Of a stretch of DNA of 64,000 nt, positions 10,338 through 18,626 are shown piece by piece (positions within the stretch are counted from its first letter, which is position 1; each line of letters begins with the position of its first letter). A model generated the notes under the pieces. That model was not told the DNA's origin. It worked only from the letters and a program-made list of their open reading frames with translations, and made no database searches. The stretch spans positions 558,001-622,000 of the forward strand of contig NZ_BAABCA010000001.1 in assembly GCF_039538365.1 (NCBI RefSeq). The letters run 5' to 3'. Position numbers and translations under genes: made by a program. The stretch comes from Postechiella marina (GTDB lineage: Bacteria; Bacteroidota; Bacteroidia; Flavobacteriales; Flavobacteriaceae).

Positions 10338-11240
10338 TTAGTTTTTATCTGTTAATTGTAAAAATTGTTCTTCTAAACTTTCTTTACGTTGCACTAAATA
10401 AGATAGTATTATACCTTTTTCAAAAAGCATTTTATTTAATGTTTCAGATGGCATAGGCTCTTTTAAAAAGGCAGTAATTAAGTCGTCTTCAACTTTAATT
10501 TTACCAAATGCCAAATTATTTTCTAACACCTTAATTAATAGCTCTTTTTGTTCGCATTTTAACTCGAAAAAGCCATGACTAGAAATCATTTCGTCAACTC
10601 TACCAGAATATAATTTTACTCCTTTTCTTAAAACAACTACATGCGAGCATACTTTTTCTACTTCATCAAGTAGGTGAGAAGCTAGCAAAATTGTAGTGCC
10701 TTTACTTGCAATAGATTTTATAATTTCTCTAATTTGATGAATACCTTGCGGATCTAGACCATTTGTGGGTTCGTCTAAAATTAAAATCTCAGGATCGTTT
10801 AGCAGTGCAGAAGCAATGGCTAAACGTTGCTTCATACCTAAAGAGTAGGTTCTAAATTTGCTGTTTTTTCGCTCTAATAAACCAACAATTTCTAGTTTTT
10901 CGTCTATTTTTTCAATAGCAACACCTTTAATTTTACATACAAGTTTTAAATTTTGATACGCGGTCATGTACGGGTAAAAATTAGGACGCTCTATAATAGC
11001 GCCAACTTTTTTAAGGGCATTGTGCGTTGTTGTTTGCCCATCAAACCAATGAAAATTACCTTCGGTTTTATTTACAACATTTAAAACTATACCTAATGTG
11101 GTAGATTTTCCACTTCCGTTAGGCCCTAAAATACCGTAAACATTACCTCTATTAATGGTAAAGGATAAGTTTTTAACAGCAGTTAAATAGCCAAATTTTT
11201 TTGTGAGATTGTTAATTGTTAGTATTGTATCCAAGAACAA
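10338..11240 (-). CDS. ABC transporter ATP-binding protein
   Basis: The nucleotide-binding subunit of an ABC-2 exporter, about 300 residues. All motifs are intact: Walker A GPNGSGKST at about 39-47, signature YSLGMKQRLA at 132-141, Walker B ILILDEPTNGLD at 152-163, and the H-loop His at 189 (LLASH). The C-terminal 80 residues are an accessory tail, as in NatA/BcrA-like subunits. No ATG is available: the longest form starts at TTG 11238-11240, but TTG 11232-11234 would give the more usual MDTILTINNL start, so the true start may be 6 bases shorter. It is followed closely by the permease gene. Substrate unknown. Confidence 0.9.
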   Translation of the reverse strand: MFLDTILTINNLTKKFGYLTAVKNLSFTINRGNVYGILGPNGSGKSTTLGIVLNVVNKTEGNFHWFDGQTTTHNALKKVGAIIERPNFYPYMTAYQNLKLVCKIKGVAIEKIDEKLEIVGLLERKNSKFRTYSLGMKQRLAIASALLNDPEILILDEPTNGLDPQGIHQIREIIKSIASKGTTILLASHLLDEVEKVCSHVVVLRKGVKLYSGRVDEMISSHGFFELKCEQKELLIKVLENNLAFGKIKVEDDLITAFLKEPMPSETLNKMLFEKGIILSYLVQRKESLEEQFLQLTDKN

Positions 11241-11333
11241 AAAAGTTTTATACTAGAATAATTCTAGTAGGTTAGTTATTAAGTAAGACGATGTGCGTTT
11301 AAATTTGTTACACCAGATATTTATAAATGATTA

Positions 11334-11341
11334 TATTTTTG
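11334..11341 (+). promoter_or_regulatory. -7 promoter element (TATTTTTG) for the gene at 11358
   Basis: TATTTTTG fits TAnnTTTG and lies 16 bases before the ATG at 11358, implying a leader of about 10 bases. A TTTG at 11304-11307 is further upstream than the usual -33 spacing, so the upstream half is weak. Confidence 0.4.
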
Positions 11342-11357
11342 AATAACTTTACAGTCT

Positions 11358-12416
11358 ATGCAAGATTTAAAAATATCAAAAAGGAAGCCATCATACAAAA
11401 TAACGGACAAGTTACACGATTATCTTTCTGAATATAATAGAAATATTAAAATTCCTATTTTTTATGATGATTTACTTCGCTTTCAAGGCTCTATAGTTGT
11501 TTATGATAAGGATGATAACGACACACTATGGATTCGTGTTTATTATAACGAATTTGAACGCGAAGAAATAGATTTGTCTTTAAAAAAAGTTTATACCATT
11601 TTACACTCTGACGGGAACGAGAGTATTTTTCCTTATTTAAGTGTAGATGCCATAGATTATTGCACGTTTGGAAATTCGAAACCTTTTAGAATAAAAATAC
11701 GTAATATTTTAAACGATAATTACACCTATTTTTATGTAAAAGTAGCTGATGCTTCTAGAATTTATGGTTTAGAGTTAGAGCATATGCTATCGCCTTATAA
11801 CCTGAACTTTTTGGTAAGTAACAACACTTTAATAGAAGAGCATATTGCAGGTATTCCTGGCGATGTTTTTATAAAGAATATTTTACCTACTTGTACTAAA
11901 TCTGAAAAGTCTCAAATTGCAAAAGAGTTTGTTAAGTTTAACGAGCGTTGTATGATTCGTTTGTTAGGTGATATGCGATCTTATAATTATGTATTTGTAA
12001 CAACACACGATTTTGATCATGTAGAGTATAAGATAAGAGCTATAGATTTCGATCAGCAATCTTACGAAGGTAAATTTAATATTTATAGACCTCAGTTTTT
12101 TAAAGAAAATTTAAAAATGGTTGAATTGGTTTCAGAAACTTTTCAAAAATTATCTATCGATCAATATAAAATAGAAGAACGTTCTATTTTGGTTAAACGA
12201 TTAAAGAGTTTTAACGATAGAATAGGAGCCTTATTATCTTGTATGAATGCAGATGTTATTTCTAAGGAAGAATATGTAGATTTATTAAAAATGAAAATTT
12301 TTGATTATACTCAAGAAAAAGATTTTAAAGCATGTAAGTCTATGGGGCAAATTCTAGAAAAAGCCTTAGAGTTTTTAGTTGATAATTATGAGAATGTAAA
12401 ATTAAATAGGTTTTAA
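11358..12416 (+). CDS. Uncharacterised protein with protein-kinase-like fold motifs
   Basis: A 352-residue, probably cytoplasmic protein with no signal peptide. I do not recognise it as a named family. Read in order, it has features of a kinase/phosphotransferase-like fold: a VxK strand (FYVKVAD, Lys128), a helix with Glu (LELEHML, 138-144), a hinge-like LIEEHIAG (158-165), a catalytic-loop-like GDMRSYN (D205 and N210 in the Asp-x4-Asn spacing) and a metal-loop-like AIDFD (D230). The usual His/Tyr before the catalytic Asp is replaced by Leu-Gly, which is atypical. The first 110 residues are a beta-rich extension and the last 100 are helical. Its neighbours do not suggest a substrate. Its stop interlocks with that of the convergent gene at 12413-12416. 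The kinase reading is inference. Confidence 0.6.
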   Translation: MQDLKISKRKPSYKITDKLHDYLSEYNRNIKIPIFYDDLLRFQGSIVVYDKDDNDTLWIRVYYNEFEREEIDLSLKKVYTILHSDGNESIFPYLSVDAIDYCTFGNSKPFRIKIRNILNDNYTYFYVKVADASRIYGLELEHMLSPYNLNFLVSNNTLIEEHIAGIPGDVFIKNILPTCTKSEKSQIAKEFVKFNERCMIRLLGDMRSYNYVFVTTHDFDHVEYKIRAIDFDQQSYEGKFNIYRPQFFKENLKMVELVSETFQKLSIDQYKIEERSILVKRLKSFNDRIGALLSCMNADVISKEEYVDLLKMKIFDYTQEKDFKACKSMGQILEKALEFLVDNYENVKLNRF

Positions 12417-12925
12417 TTCCAGTTTTCGTCAAAGTCTAGATTATCGTAGTCGTCTATATTTAAACCATCTTCAAACTCATTAAAATTATCTTCATTATCG
12501 GCTTCAAATAATTTTTCTGGTGCATTTTCGGGTACTTGACCTTGTACAAACATTAGGTTTGGATAATCCATACCCTCAGTAACATTAACAATTTCTGCAA
12601 GCTCTACATAAAATGTCCACATGCTTAAAAAATCGTATATATATATAAGTTTTGTTTGTGCTTCGTGCACAATATCATCTAGAGCTGTTTCGTTCATTAA
12701 ACGCGCAGATCCATCTTCGCTTAAATCAAATAAAAAGATTTCTTCACCCTGTTCCCAAGCATCATTACTTATATAAAACGATGCCATTTCTGTGCCATCA
12801 AATCCAAAAGACTGTGTAATAATGTTATGTAAATCTTCTAAGGTATCGGTCTCACGAATTTCTAAATCGCGAAAAATATCCTCTTCAGTATCGTTGTCTA
12901 GTATAACTCTAAATCTGTAAATCAT
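12413..12925 (-). CDS. Plasmid pRiA4b ORF-3-like family protein
   Basis: A 170-residue acidic protein starting at the ATG at 12923-12925; an in-frame TTG six bases upstream is less likely. The N-terminal 120 residues (YRFRVILDN, a TLEDLHNII helix, FYISNDAWE, IYIYDFLSMWTFYVEL) match the pRiA4b ORF-3-like family, also called the IS1096 passenger TnpR family. The C-terminal 35 residues are mostly Asp, Glu and Asn. Despite the family label, no transposase, inverted repeat or other mobile sequence is near, so it looks like a normal chromosomal gene. A TACCTTTG element on the minus strand near 12944-12951 fits the -7 consensus. Biochemical function is unknown. Confidence 0.75.
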   Translation of the reverse strand: MIYRFRVILDNDTEEDIFRDLEIRETDTLEDLHNIITQSFGFDGTEMASFYISNDAWEQGEEIFLFDLSEDGSARLMNETALDDIVHEAQTKLIYIYDFLSMWTFYVELAEIVNVTEGMDYPNLMFVQGQVPENAPEKLFEADNEDNFNEFEDGLNIDDYDNLDFDENWN

Positions 12926-13054
12926 TGTCAAAAAATATGCTGCAAAGGTAAGCCTTTTTATAATTATTCTAAAAGAATTATATAAGCTTTAATGGCTTAT
13001 GTTTTTAAAAAAGTTTTCTTTTTTTTTAGGTGAATTAGTGTTTTTACAAAGTGA

Positions 13055-14071
13055 TTATTTACTAAAACGATGCAAAGTAAATGTCATGAAACTTAACAGA
13101 AAAAATGCGCTTACTTGATGCAATACTCCTAGCCAAACAGGAACTTGAAAAATAATGGTTAGCACACCTAGTAAAAATTGAATGCCAAGCATAGTTACTA
13201 GCCCATCTATGGCATTTTTTTGAAGAACAGTAGTTACTATTTTTTTAGATTTATACCACAATACTATAATTAATAAAGCTACAATATAAGCCAATGTTCT
13301 GTGTACAAATTGTACGCCACTTTTGCCTTCTATAAAGTTTTTATAAACAGGATTTTGCTCTATATAAACGGTTTCGTGTATAAATTTACCGTCGCTCATT
13401 AATGGCCAATGGTTGTGTATAAAACCGGCATCTAGTCCTGCAACAAAAGCTCCATAAATTATTTGTATAATTAAAATAATTAAGGCTATTCTAATAAAAT
13501 TTCTAAAAGAACTGTTTATTATTTTTCTAATAGGAAACATTAAATCTAAAGCAACCCAAAATGTGTAAGCAAAAGTTAAAAAGGCAGTTGTTAAATGTGC
13601 TGCAAGTCTATAATGGCTAACATCGGGGTTATCCACCAAGCCACTTTTTACCATATACCAACCTAAAAAACCTTGAAAACCACCCATAAATAAAAGAATA
13701 ATGGCTTTTTTTATAGTAGGTTTTGTTAGCTGTTTTGTTATTAAAAAATAAATAAATGGCAAGAAAAACACCATGCCAATAAATCTGCCAATTACACGGT
13801 GTAACCACTCCCAAAAGTAAATATCTTTAAAGTCTTGTAGCGAAAAATGATTATTTAATTTTTGGTATTCTGGATACTGTTTGTAAAGATTAAAAGCTTC
13901 ATTCCATTCGGCATCATTCATTGGAGGAATGGTACCCGAAATTAATTTGTAATTAGAAATAGATAAACCAGAGTGGGTAAGTCTTGTAATACCACCAACA
14001 ACTACCATAATAAATATTAATAAGCATCCTGTTAGCAGCCAGTAAATTACTTTTTTATTATCTTTTTTCAT
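13055..14071 (-). CDS. ctaA: Heme A synthase (COX15/CtaA family)
   Basis: A 338-residue polytopic membrane protein that converts heme O to heme A for the aa3-type cytochrome oxidase. About eight membrane segments are visible. The family hallmarks are present: GGITRLTHSGLSI near residue 25-38, FWEWLHRVIGR with the His ligand near 85-95, SHYRLAAHLTTAF near 152-165, and QFVHRTLAYIVALL and LHQVSAF further on, giving the paired His residues expected. The length fits the COX15-like form. It stands 36 bases upstream of cca's stop side, so both may share transcripts, but no other oxidase gene lies in the window. Confidence 0.93.
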   Translation of the reverse strand: MKKDNKKVIYWLLTGCLLIFIMVVVGGITRLTHSGLSISNYKLISGTIPPMNDAEWNEAFNLYKQYPEYQKLNNHFSLQDFKDIYFWEWLHRVIGRFIGMVFFLPFIYFLITKQLTKPTIKKAIILLFMGGFQGFLGWYMVKSGLVDNPDVSHYRLAAHLTTAFLTFAYTFWVALDLMFPIRKIINSSFRNFIRIALIILIIQIIYGAFVAGLDAGFIHNHWPLMSDGKFIHETVYIEQNPVYKNFIEGKSGVQFVHRTLAYIVALLIIVLWYKSKKIVTTVLQKNAIDGLVTMLGIQFLLGVLTIIFQVPVWLGVLHQVSAFFLLSFMTFTLHRFSK

Positions 14072-14107
14072 TTAGTTTAAATTCTGTTTTTATAAAAGGA
14101 ATGAGAA

Positions 14108-15523
14108 TTAAATATTAGCGGTTAAACCTAAGCGTTTTCCTTCTTTTAGCATAAGTTGAAAGGCTGCATTATAGTCATTAGGAATTTCACCTTCTAAAAT
14201 GGCTTCTTTTATAGCATCTTTTATTAAGCCAATTTCTCTAGAGGGTTTTATGTTAAATGTTTTTATAATTTCCTCTCCAGAAATTGGAGGTTGAAAATTG
14301 CGTATGTGGTCACGCTCTTCTACTTCAACTATTTTTTCTCTTACAATTTTAAAATTATTGTGATATTTTTTAAACTTTTTCGGGTTTTTGGTAGTAATAT
14401 CTGCTTCACAAAGGGTCATTAAATCTTCTACATAATTACCAGCATCAAAAACCAAACGACGTACAGCAGAGTCTGTAACTTCTTGTGCTAGAACAATAGG
14501 ACGCGAGCTCATAAAAACCATTTTTTGCACAAATTTCATTTTGTCATTTAAAGGCATTTTAAGTCTTTTAAATAAATGATAAACCATTTTAGAGCCTTCA
14601 AATTCGTGTCCATGAAATGTCCAGCCTACCTTTTTACTAAACTTTTTTGTTGGAGCTTTGCCAATATCGTGTAGTAATGCAGCCCAACGTAACCATACAT
14701 TATCGGTATGTTTTGCAATGTTATCTACAACTTCTAAGGTGTGGTAAAAATTATCTTTGTGTTTTTGACCTTCAACTTCATCAATACCTTTTAGCGCTGT
14801 TAATTCTGGTAAAATGTATTGTAAAAGGCCTGTTTTTTCTAGTAGTAGAAAACCTATAGATGGTTTTTTACTTTCTAATATTTTATTAAGCTCTACAACA
14901 ATGCGCTCGTTAGTTATAATTTTAATTCTTTCGGCATTTCTTGTAATAGCTTCTAACGATTCTGGTTGAATAGTAAAATTAAGTTGTGTTGCAAAACGAA
15001 CACCACGCATCATTCTTAATGGGTCGTCGCTAAATGTAATATCTGGGTTTAAAGGAGTTCTAATTATTTTATTGTCTAAATCTTTTACGCCATTAAAAGG
15101 ATCTAGTAAATCACCATAATTAGTTTGGTTAAGCGATAATGCTAGAGCATTAATAGAAAAATCTCTGCGGTTTTGGTCGTCTTGTAGCGATCCGTTTTCT
15201 ACAGCAGGGTTTCTACTATTTTCTGTGTATGATTCTTTTCTCGCACCAACAAATTCAACCTCTATATCATCGCATTTTAACATGGCGGTACCATAGGTTT
15301 TAAAAACCTGCACTTTTGGTTTTGTAGGCAAGTTTTTTGCAACTTGTTTGGCTAGTTTTATACCATCGCCAATGGCAACAACATCGATATCTTTAGCAGT
15401 ACCTCTTTTTAAAATAAAATCGCGTACAAACCCACCAATAACATAGGAGTCTACTTCGATTTCTTTAGCCGATTTCGATATTATTTTAAAAATAGAATGA
15501 TGTAATGCCTGTGCGTAATTCAT
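14108..15523 (-). CDS. cca: CCA tRNA nucleotidyltransferase with HD domain
   Basis: Adds or repairs the 3' CCA end of tRNAs. The chosen start is the ATG at 15521-15523 (MNYAQALHH), 471 residues; a TTG seven codons upstream is possible but less natural. The class II polymerase head is clear: GGFVRDFIL, DIDVVAIGDG, RRDFSINALAL and DPLRMMRGVRFA within the first 190 residues. The middle is helical and a metal-dependent HD phosphohydrolase domain follows (HTLEVV, LLHDIGK near residue 285, and FHGHEFEGS). The gene begins 50 bases after tsaC on the same strand, so the pair is probably one operon for tRNA maturation. Confidence 0.93.
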   Translation of the reverse strand: MNYAQALHHSIFKIISKSAKEIEVDSYVIGGFVRDFILKRGTAKDIDVVAIGDGIKLAKQVAKNLPTKPKVQVFKTYGTAMLKCDDIEVEFVGARKESYTENSRNPAVENGSLQDDQNRRDFSINALALSLNQTNYGDLLDPFNGVKDLDNKIIRTPLNPDITFSDDPLRMMRGVRFATQLNFTIQPESLEAITRNAERIKIITNERIVVELNKILESKKPSIGFLLLEKTGLLQYILPELTALKGIDEVEGQKHKDNFYHTLEVVDNIAKHTDNVWLRWAALLHDIGKAPTKKFSKKVGWTFHGHEFEGSKMVYHLFKRLKMPLNDKMKFVQKMVFMSSRPIVLAQEVTDSAVRRLVFDAGNYVEDLMTLCEADITTKNPKKFKKYHNNFKIVREKIVEVEERDHIRNFQPPISGEEIIKTFNIKPSREIGLIKDAIKEAILEGEIPNDYNAAFQLMLKEGKRLGLTANI

Positions 15524-15573
15524 ATTAATTGTATGTAAAACCAAACTAGTTTTCTATTAAAAAATTAAACAGT

Positions 15574-16134
15574 TTAAGGTCTTATTATTTTTACGATGCC
15601 ACTATTGCTTAATTTAATAATAGAAGAGGGTTTATCGCATTTTTTTTCGTGATGCAAATTTACAACATAGTCTACACCTTTTAAAATGGCAGGTGCTATT
15701 TCTTTAAACGATTTAGGAGTAGGTTGGCCACTAATATTTGCAGATGTAGATACTATGGCGCCATTTAATTTCCGCGAAAGCGCAAAACAAAAATCATCAT
15801 TTGGTATTCTTATAGCAATCGATCTATCTTCAGCAATTAGGTTTTTCGCCAAATTTTGGGCGTTGTCGTAAATAATTGTTGTTGGTTTATCTGCAACATC
15901 AATAATACTAAAGGCAGCTTCGGGTATCTGTTTTACATATTTATTTAGCATTCTATCGTCTGCAACTAAGCATATTAAAGCTTTAGAGTCTTCACGTTGT
16001 TTTAGTTCGTAAATTTTTTTTACTGCATCTGCATTGGCTGCATCGCAACCAATACCCCAAACGGTATCTGTTGGGTAAAGTATAATTCCGCCTTCTTTTA
16101 GTACTGCTAGGGCTTTATTTATTTCTTCATTCAT
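15574..16134 (-). CDS. tsaC: Threonylcarbamoyl-AMP synthase (Sua5/YciO/YrdC family)
   Basis: A 186-residue cytoplasmic enzyme making threonylcarbamoyl-AMP from threonine, bicarbonate and ATP for the t6A37 modification of ANN-decoding tRNAs. Visible hallmarks are ILYPTDTVWGIGCDA at about 18-32, KQREDSKAL at about 45-53, IAIRIPND near 107, and STSANISGQPTP near 130-141. The length fits the short TsaC form without a Sua5 C-terminal domain. A TAAATTTG -7 element at 16161-16168 lies just upstream. The gene contains one copy of a 13-base GC-rich repeat seen elsewhere in the window. It is followed closely by cca. Confidence 0.92.
   Translation of the reverse strand: MNEEINKALAVLKEGGIILYPTDTVWGIGCDAANADAVKKIYELKQREDSKALICLVADDRMLNKYVKQIPEAAFSIIDVADKPTTIIYDNAQNLAKNLIAEDRSIAIRIPNDDFCFALSRKLNGAIVSTSANISGQPTPKSFKEIAPAILKGVDYVVNLHHEKKCDKPSSIIKLSNSGIVKIIRP
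15769..15782 (+). repeat. Copy 1 of the TTCCGCGAAAGCG oligomer (inside tsaC)
   Basis: The 13-mer TTCCGCGAAAGCG occurs at 15770-15782 and, with CAAA after it, shares 17 bases with the copy in priA at 49636. Read in tsaC's frame it encodes part of ALSRKL, so it is compatible with coding. GC-rich words of this length are unexpected in this AT-rich DNA. Confidence 0.6.
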
Positions 16135-16145
16135 ATTTTGAACCT

Positions 16146-16168
16146 TATATTTGCATGATGCAAATTTA
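16146..16168. promoter_or_regulatory. Overlapping divergent promoters around a perfect palindrome
   Basis: ATTTGCAT-G-ATGCAAAT at 16149-16165 is a perfect inverted repeat with a one-base centre. Its plus strand contains TATATTTG (16146-16153) and its minus strand TAAATTTG (16168-16161); both fit TAnnTTTG. The minus-strand promoter would drive tsaC with a leader of about 20 bases. The plus-strand one would drive the DUF1919 gene at 16271 with a leader of about 110 bases. The two would compete for polymerase, and the palindrome could also be an operator. Confidence 0.5.
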
Positions 16169-16270
16169 CAACAGAAAATTATAAAATATTAACCTAAAAG
16201 CATGCATCATTGGTTTGGCTTAATTAAATATTTTACTTTTAAAGAATAAAGTTAAAATTAGCTGTTTGGT

Positions 16271-16936
16271 ATGATTAGAAAAATTAAAGTTTTTTTTAAA
16301 AGAAAGTTTAGAGATAAATTTAAAAAACTTATATCTAAAAAAGATATAGAATTACTAAGCAACAAAAACTTTGTTATTATAAGTAATAACTGTTGGGGAG
16401 GTGCGCTATATCGCTGGTATAATAGGTCTTATAATTCTCCATTTGTAGGGTTGTTTTTGTATGGGCCATGCTATATAAAATTACTTTCTAATTTTGATTT
16501 TTATATAAAACAAGAATTAAACTTTATAGAGATTTCTAGTTATAAAGACAGAATAAAAGATTATCCTGTAGCTTTATTAGGCGATGTAGAAATTCATTTT
16601 ACACATTACGATAGTGAAGAAGAAGCAAAAGAAAAATGGGAAAGGCGAACCGCAAGAATGCTAGAGGAAAAGAATAAAGACCGGTACTTTTTTAAAATAT
16701 GCGATAGAGAACGAGTTACAAAAGCACATTTAATTCAATTTCATAATTTACCTTTAAAAAATAAAATATCGTTTGCTATAAATGATTATGAAGCGCTAAA
16801 AGGTAAAAATCATATAAAAATGTTTGAGTCTCATAAAAATGAAAAGCGAACAGTGCCTAACGGTAAAAAGGTATTTAAATTAACGTTCTTGTACTTTAAT
16901 TTAAATAACTGGCTTTTAAGTGGGGCAGAGCATTAA
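16271..16936 (+). CDS. DUF1919 family protein (polysaccharide biosynthesis related)
   Basis: A 221-residue cytoplasmic protein without membrane segments. The N-terminal half has the DUF1919 hallmarks: NFVIISNNCWGGALYRWY at about 33-50, SPFVGLFLYGPCYIKL at 55-70, and YPVALLGDVEIHFTHYDSEEEAKEKWERR at about 98-126 (written here as separate blocks of one conserved region). DUF1919 genes are usually found in capsule or exopolysaccharide clusters and the fold is thought to be glycosyltransferase-like, but the reaction is not known to me. The neighbours are a Kdo-kinase-like gene and glycosyltransferases, which agrees with surface glycan assembly. It is 27 bases upstream of the next gene and probably co-transcribed. 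Confidence 0.8.
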   Translation: MIRKIKVFFKRKFRDKFKKLISKKDIELLSNKNFVIISNNCWGGALYRWYNRSYNSPFVGLFLYGPCYIKLLSNFDFYIKQELNFIEISSYKDRIKDYPVALLGDVEIHFTHYDSEEEAKEKWERRTARMLEEKNKDRYFFKICDRERVTKAHLIQFHNLPLKNKISFAINDYEALKGKNHIKMFESHKNEKRTVPNGKKVFKLTFLYFNLNNWLLSGAEH

Positions 16937-16963
16937 AAACAATAATATAGATATTTAATATAA

Positions 16964-17719
16964 ATGAAAAGTGTATTTAGTAGTTTTAATAATAAAATAG
17001 AAAACACTAAAATAGTTAATCTTATTGAAAAATTTGATGCTATTGATGGAGGTGAAGGAGATCGAAATATTATAAAAATTGTAAATGTAAATGGTGTAAA
17101 TCTTAATATTAAGGCATTTAAAACACCTAATTTAATTAACAAAATAGTGTATAATTTTTTTAGAAAAAGTAAGGCTCAACGTTCTTTTGAATATGCTATT
17201 AAACTAACAAAAATGGGAGTTGGTACACCTACGCCTATTGCTTATTTCGAGTATAAAAGTGCACTAGCCTTTGGAAAAAGCTATTACATAAGCGAGCAGC
17301 AAGATTGCGACATTACATATAGAACGCTTACTAAAGATTTTAATTACCCAGATTACGATAATGTATTAAGAGCTTTTACAAGATTTACTTTTAGTTTACA
17401 CGAAAAAGGGATTCATTTTTTAGATCATTCTCCAGGTAATACTTTAATAAAAAAAAATGCAGGTAGCTATGATTTTTATTTAGTTGATTTAAATAGAATG
17501 AATTTTGAAACACTTGATTTTGAAACTAGAATTAAAAATTTTTCTAGGCTTACCATTCATAAAAGTATGGTTGAAGTTATGAGTGATGAATATGCCAAAT
17601 GCACTAATGGCGATTACAATAAAATTTTTAATCTTATGTGGAAAGAAACAGAAGATTTTCAAGAAAAATTTCACCGTAAAAAGCGACTGAAAAAGAAATG
17701 GTTGTTTTGGAAAAACTAA
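16964..17719 (+). CDS. Lipopolysaccharide (Kdo/WaaP-like) kinase family protein
   Basis: A 251-residue predicted cytoplasmic sugar kinase. Kinase-fold landmarks are a Lys in the NIKAFK strand (about 49-54), a helix Glu near 76 (SFEYA), the catalytic loop HFLDHSPGNT (D154, N159) and the metal loop LVDLNRM (D175). This is the pattern of the Kdo kinase/WaaP/InaA families that phosphorylate inner-core LPS sugars with ATP. The exact acceptor (Kdo or heptose) is inference. It follows the DUF1919 gene at 27 bases and its stop codon interlocks with that of the convergent glycosyltransferase gene (shared bases 17716-17719). Confidence 0.8.
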   Translation: MKSVFSSFNNKIENTKIVNLIEKFDAIDGGEGDRNIIKIVNVNGVNLNIKAFKTPNLINKIVYNFFRKSKAQRSFEYAIKLTKMGVGTPTPIAYFEYKSALAFGKSYYISEQQDCDITYRTLTKDFNYPDYDNVLRAFTRFTFSLHEKGIHFLDHSPGNTLIKKNAGSYDFYLVDLNRMNFETLDFETRIKNFSRLTIHKSMVEVMSDEYAKCTNGDYNKIFNLMWKETEDFQEKFHRKKRLKKKWLFWKN

Positions 17720-18474
17720 CGTGTTAATTTTTTCAATTCTTTATATCTATAATGCACACCATAAGCACTTAAATAACATATTTTAAGGCCTTTTACACCA
17801 TCTAGAAAGCCTAACCTAAATATATAGTTTATAATAAACTTGTACAAAGGTCGTGCATAAAAATGAAAAAGATTAGCCTTTTTCCCTTTTTTAAATAACT
17901 CGAGAGCTTTAAGTGTGGCATAATGTTCCATTTTAGATTTATAATGTGCCGAGCTGTTAAAGCAATAGTGTAACATATCGTTTTTTAATACTTTGCTTTT
18001 ACCTGTTACAATAGGCATTTCGTGTACTATTTTAGACTCGTTATACTTTACAAATCCTTTTTTGAATAAGCGATAGGTTTTATCTGTTTGAAATCCGCAA
18101 AAACGTATTCTCTTTTGCTTAAAAAAATATTTGCGCTTAAACATAAAAGCAACATAATCGATGTTGGTTTTTATTGTTTCTAGCAATTCTTTTTTTAGTT
18201 TTTTAGTTACGCGCTCGTCTGCATCAATAAATAAAATCCAATCTTTTGTAGCTTGTTTTATTGCAAAATTTCTCTGGTCTGCAAAGTTTTTAAATGGTCG
18301 CTGAATAACTTTTACGTGCTTAAAAGCTTGAAGTTTTTCTAAAGTGCCATCTGTGCTAAAAGAATCAACAACAATAATCTCGTCAACAAAATCAATGTTT
18401 TCTATAACTTGGTTAATATGATTAACTTCGTTGTAGGTTATTAGTAATCCAGATATTTTAGATGAATTCTTCAA
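17716..18474 (-). CDS. Glycosyltransferase family 2 (WaaE/KdtX-like)
   Basis: A 252-residue GT-A fold enzyme. SGLLITYNEVNHI at 8-20, EIIVVDSFSTDGT at about 32-44 and the metal-binding FIDADERV at 82-89 define the family 2 catalytic core. The arrangement with ADQRNFAI and a short C-terminal helical part resembles the WaaE/KdtX group that adds a glucose to LPS inner core. The donor and acceptor are not readable here. The start is TTG at 18472-18474, giving the expected short lead before the first strand; no ATG fits. It sits in the LPS cluster but on the opposite strand to its neighbours. Confidence 0.87.
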   Translation of the reverse strand: MKNSSKISGLLITYNEVNHINQVIENIDFVDEIIVVDSFSTDGTLEKLQAFKHVKVIQRPFKNFADQRNFAIKQATKDWILFIDADERVTKKLKKELLETIKTNIDYVAFMFKRKYFFKQKRIRFCGFQTDKTYRLFKKGFVKYNESKIVHEMPIVTGKSKVLKNDMLHYCFNSSAHYKSKMEHYATLKALELFKKGKKANLFHFYARPLYKFIINYIFRLGFLDGVKGLKICYLSAYGVHYRYKELKKLTR

Positions 18475-18626
18475 ATATTATGTTCTGTTTTCAAAATCGT
18501 AAAAGTAAGTATTCTTAATTATATAGAATGTTTTATTTGAATAGAAATAGTTAAGTTTTCTTTAGTATTACATGTTCTTTTCATAATTTGCTCACATATT
18601 AATATTCACCCTTTAAATAAATATTT

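Noticed and set aside
10338..11240. GldA/GldF gliding ABC transporter
   Set aside because: The pair is a general ABC-2 exporter by motif; no GldG follows and T9SS cargo nearby does not by itself make it the gliding transporter.
12413..12931. IS1096 passenger TnpR label as evidence of a mobile element
   Set aside because: The family name is historical. No transposase, terminal inverted repeats or target duplication is visible around the gene.
16933..17142. Minus-strand hydrophobic frame opposite the Kdo-kinase-like gene
   Set aside because: Its hydrophobic look comes from reading AT-rich antisense codons; the plus-strand kinase frame is clearly the gene.
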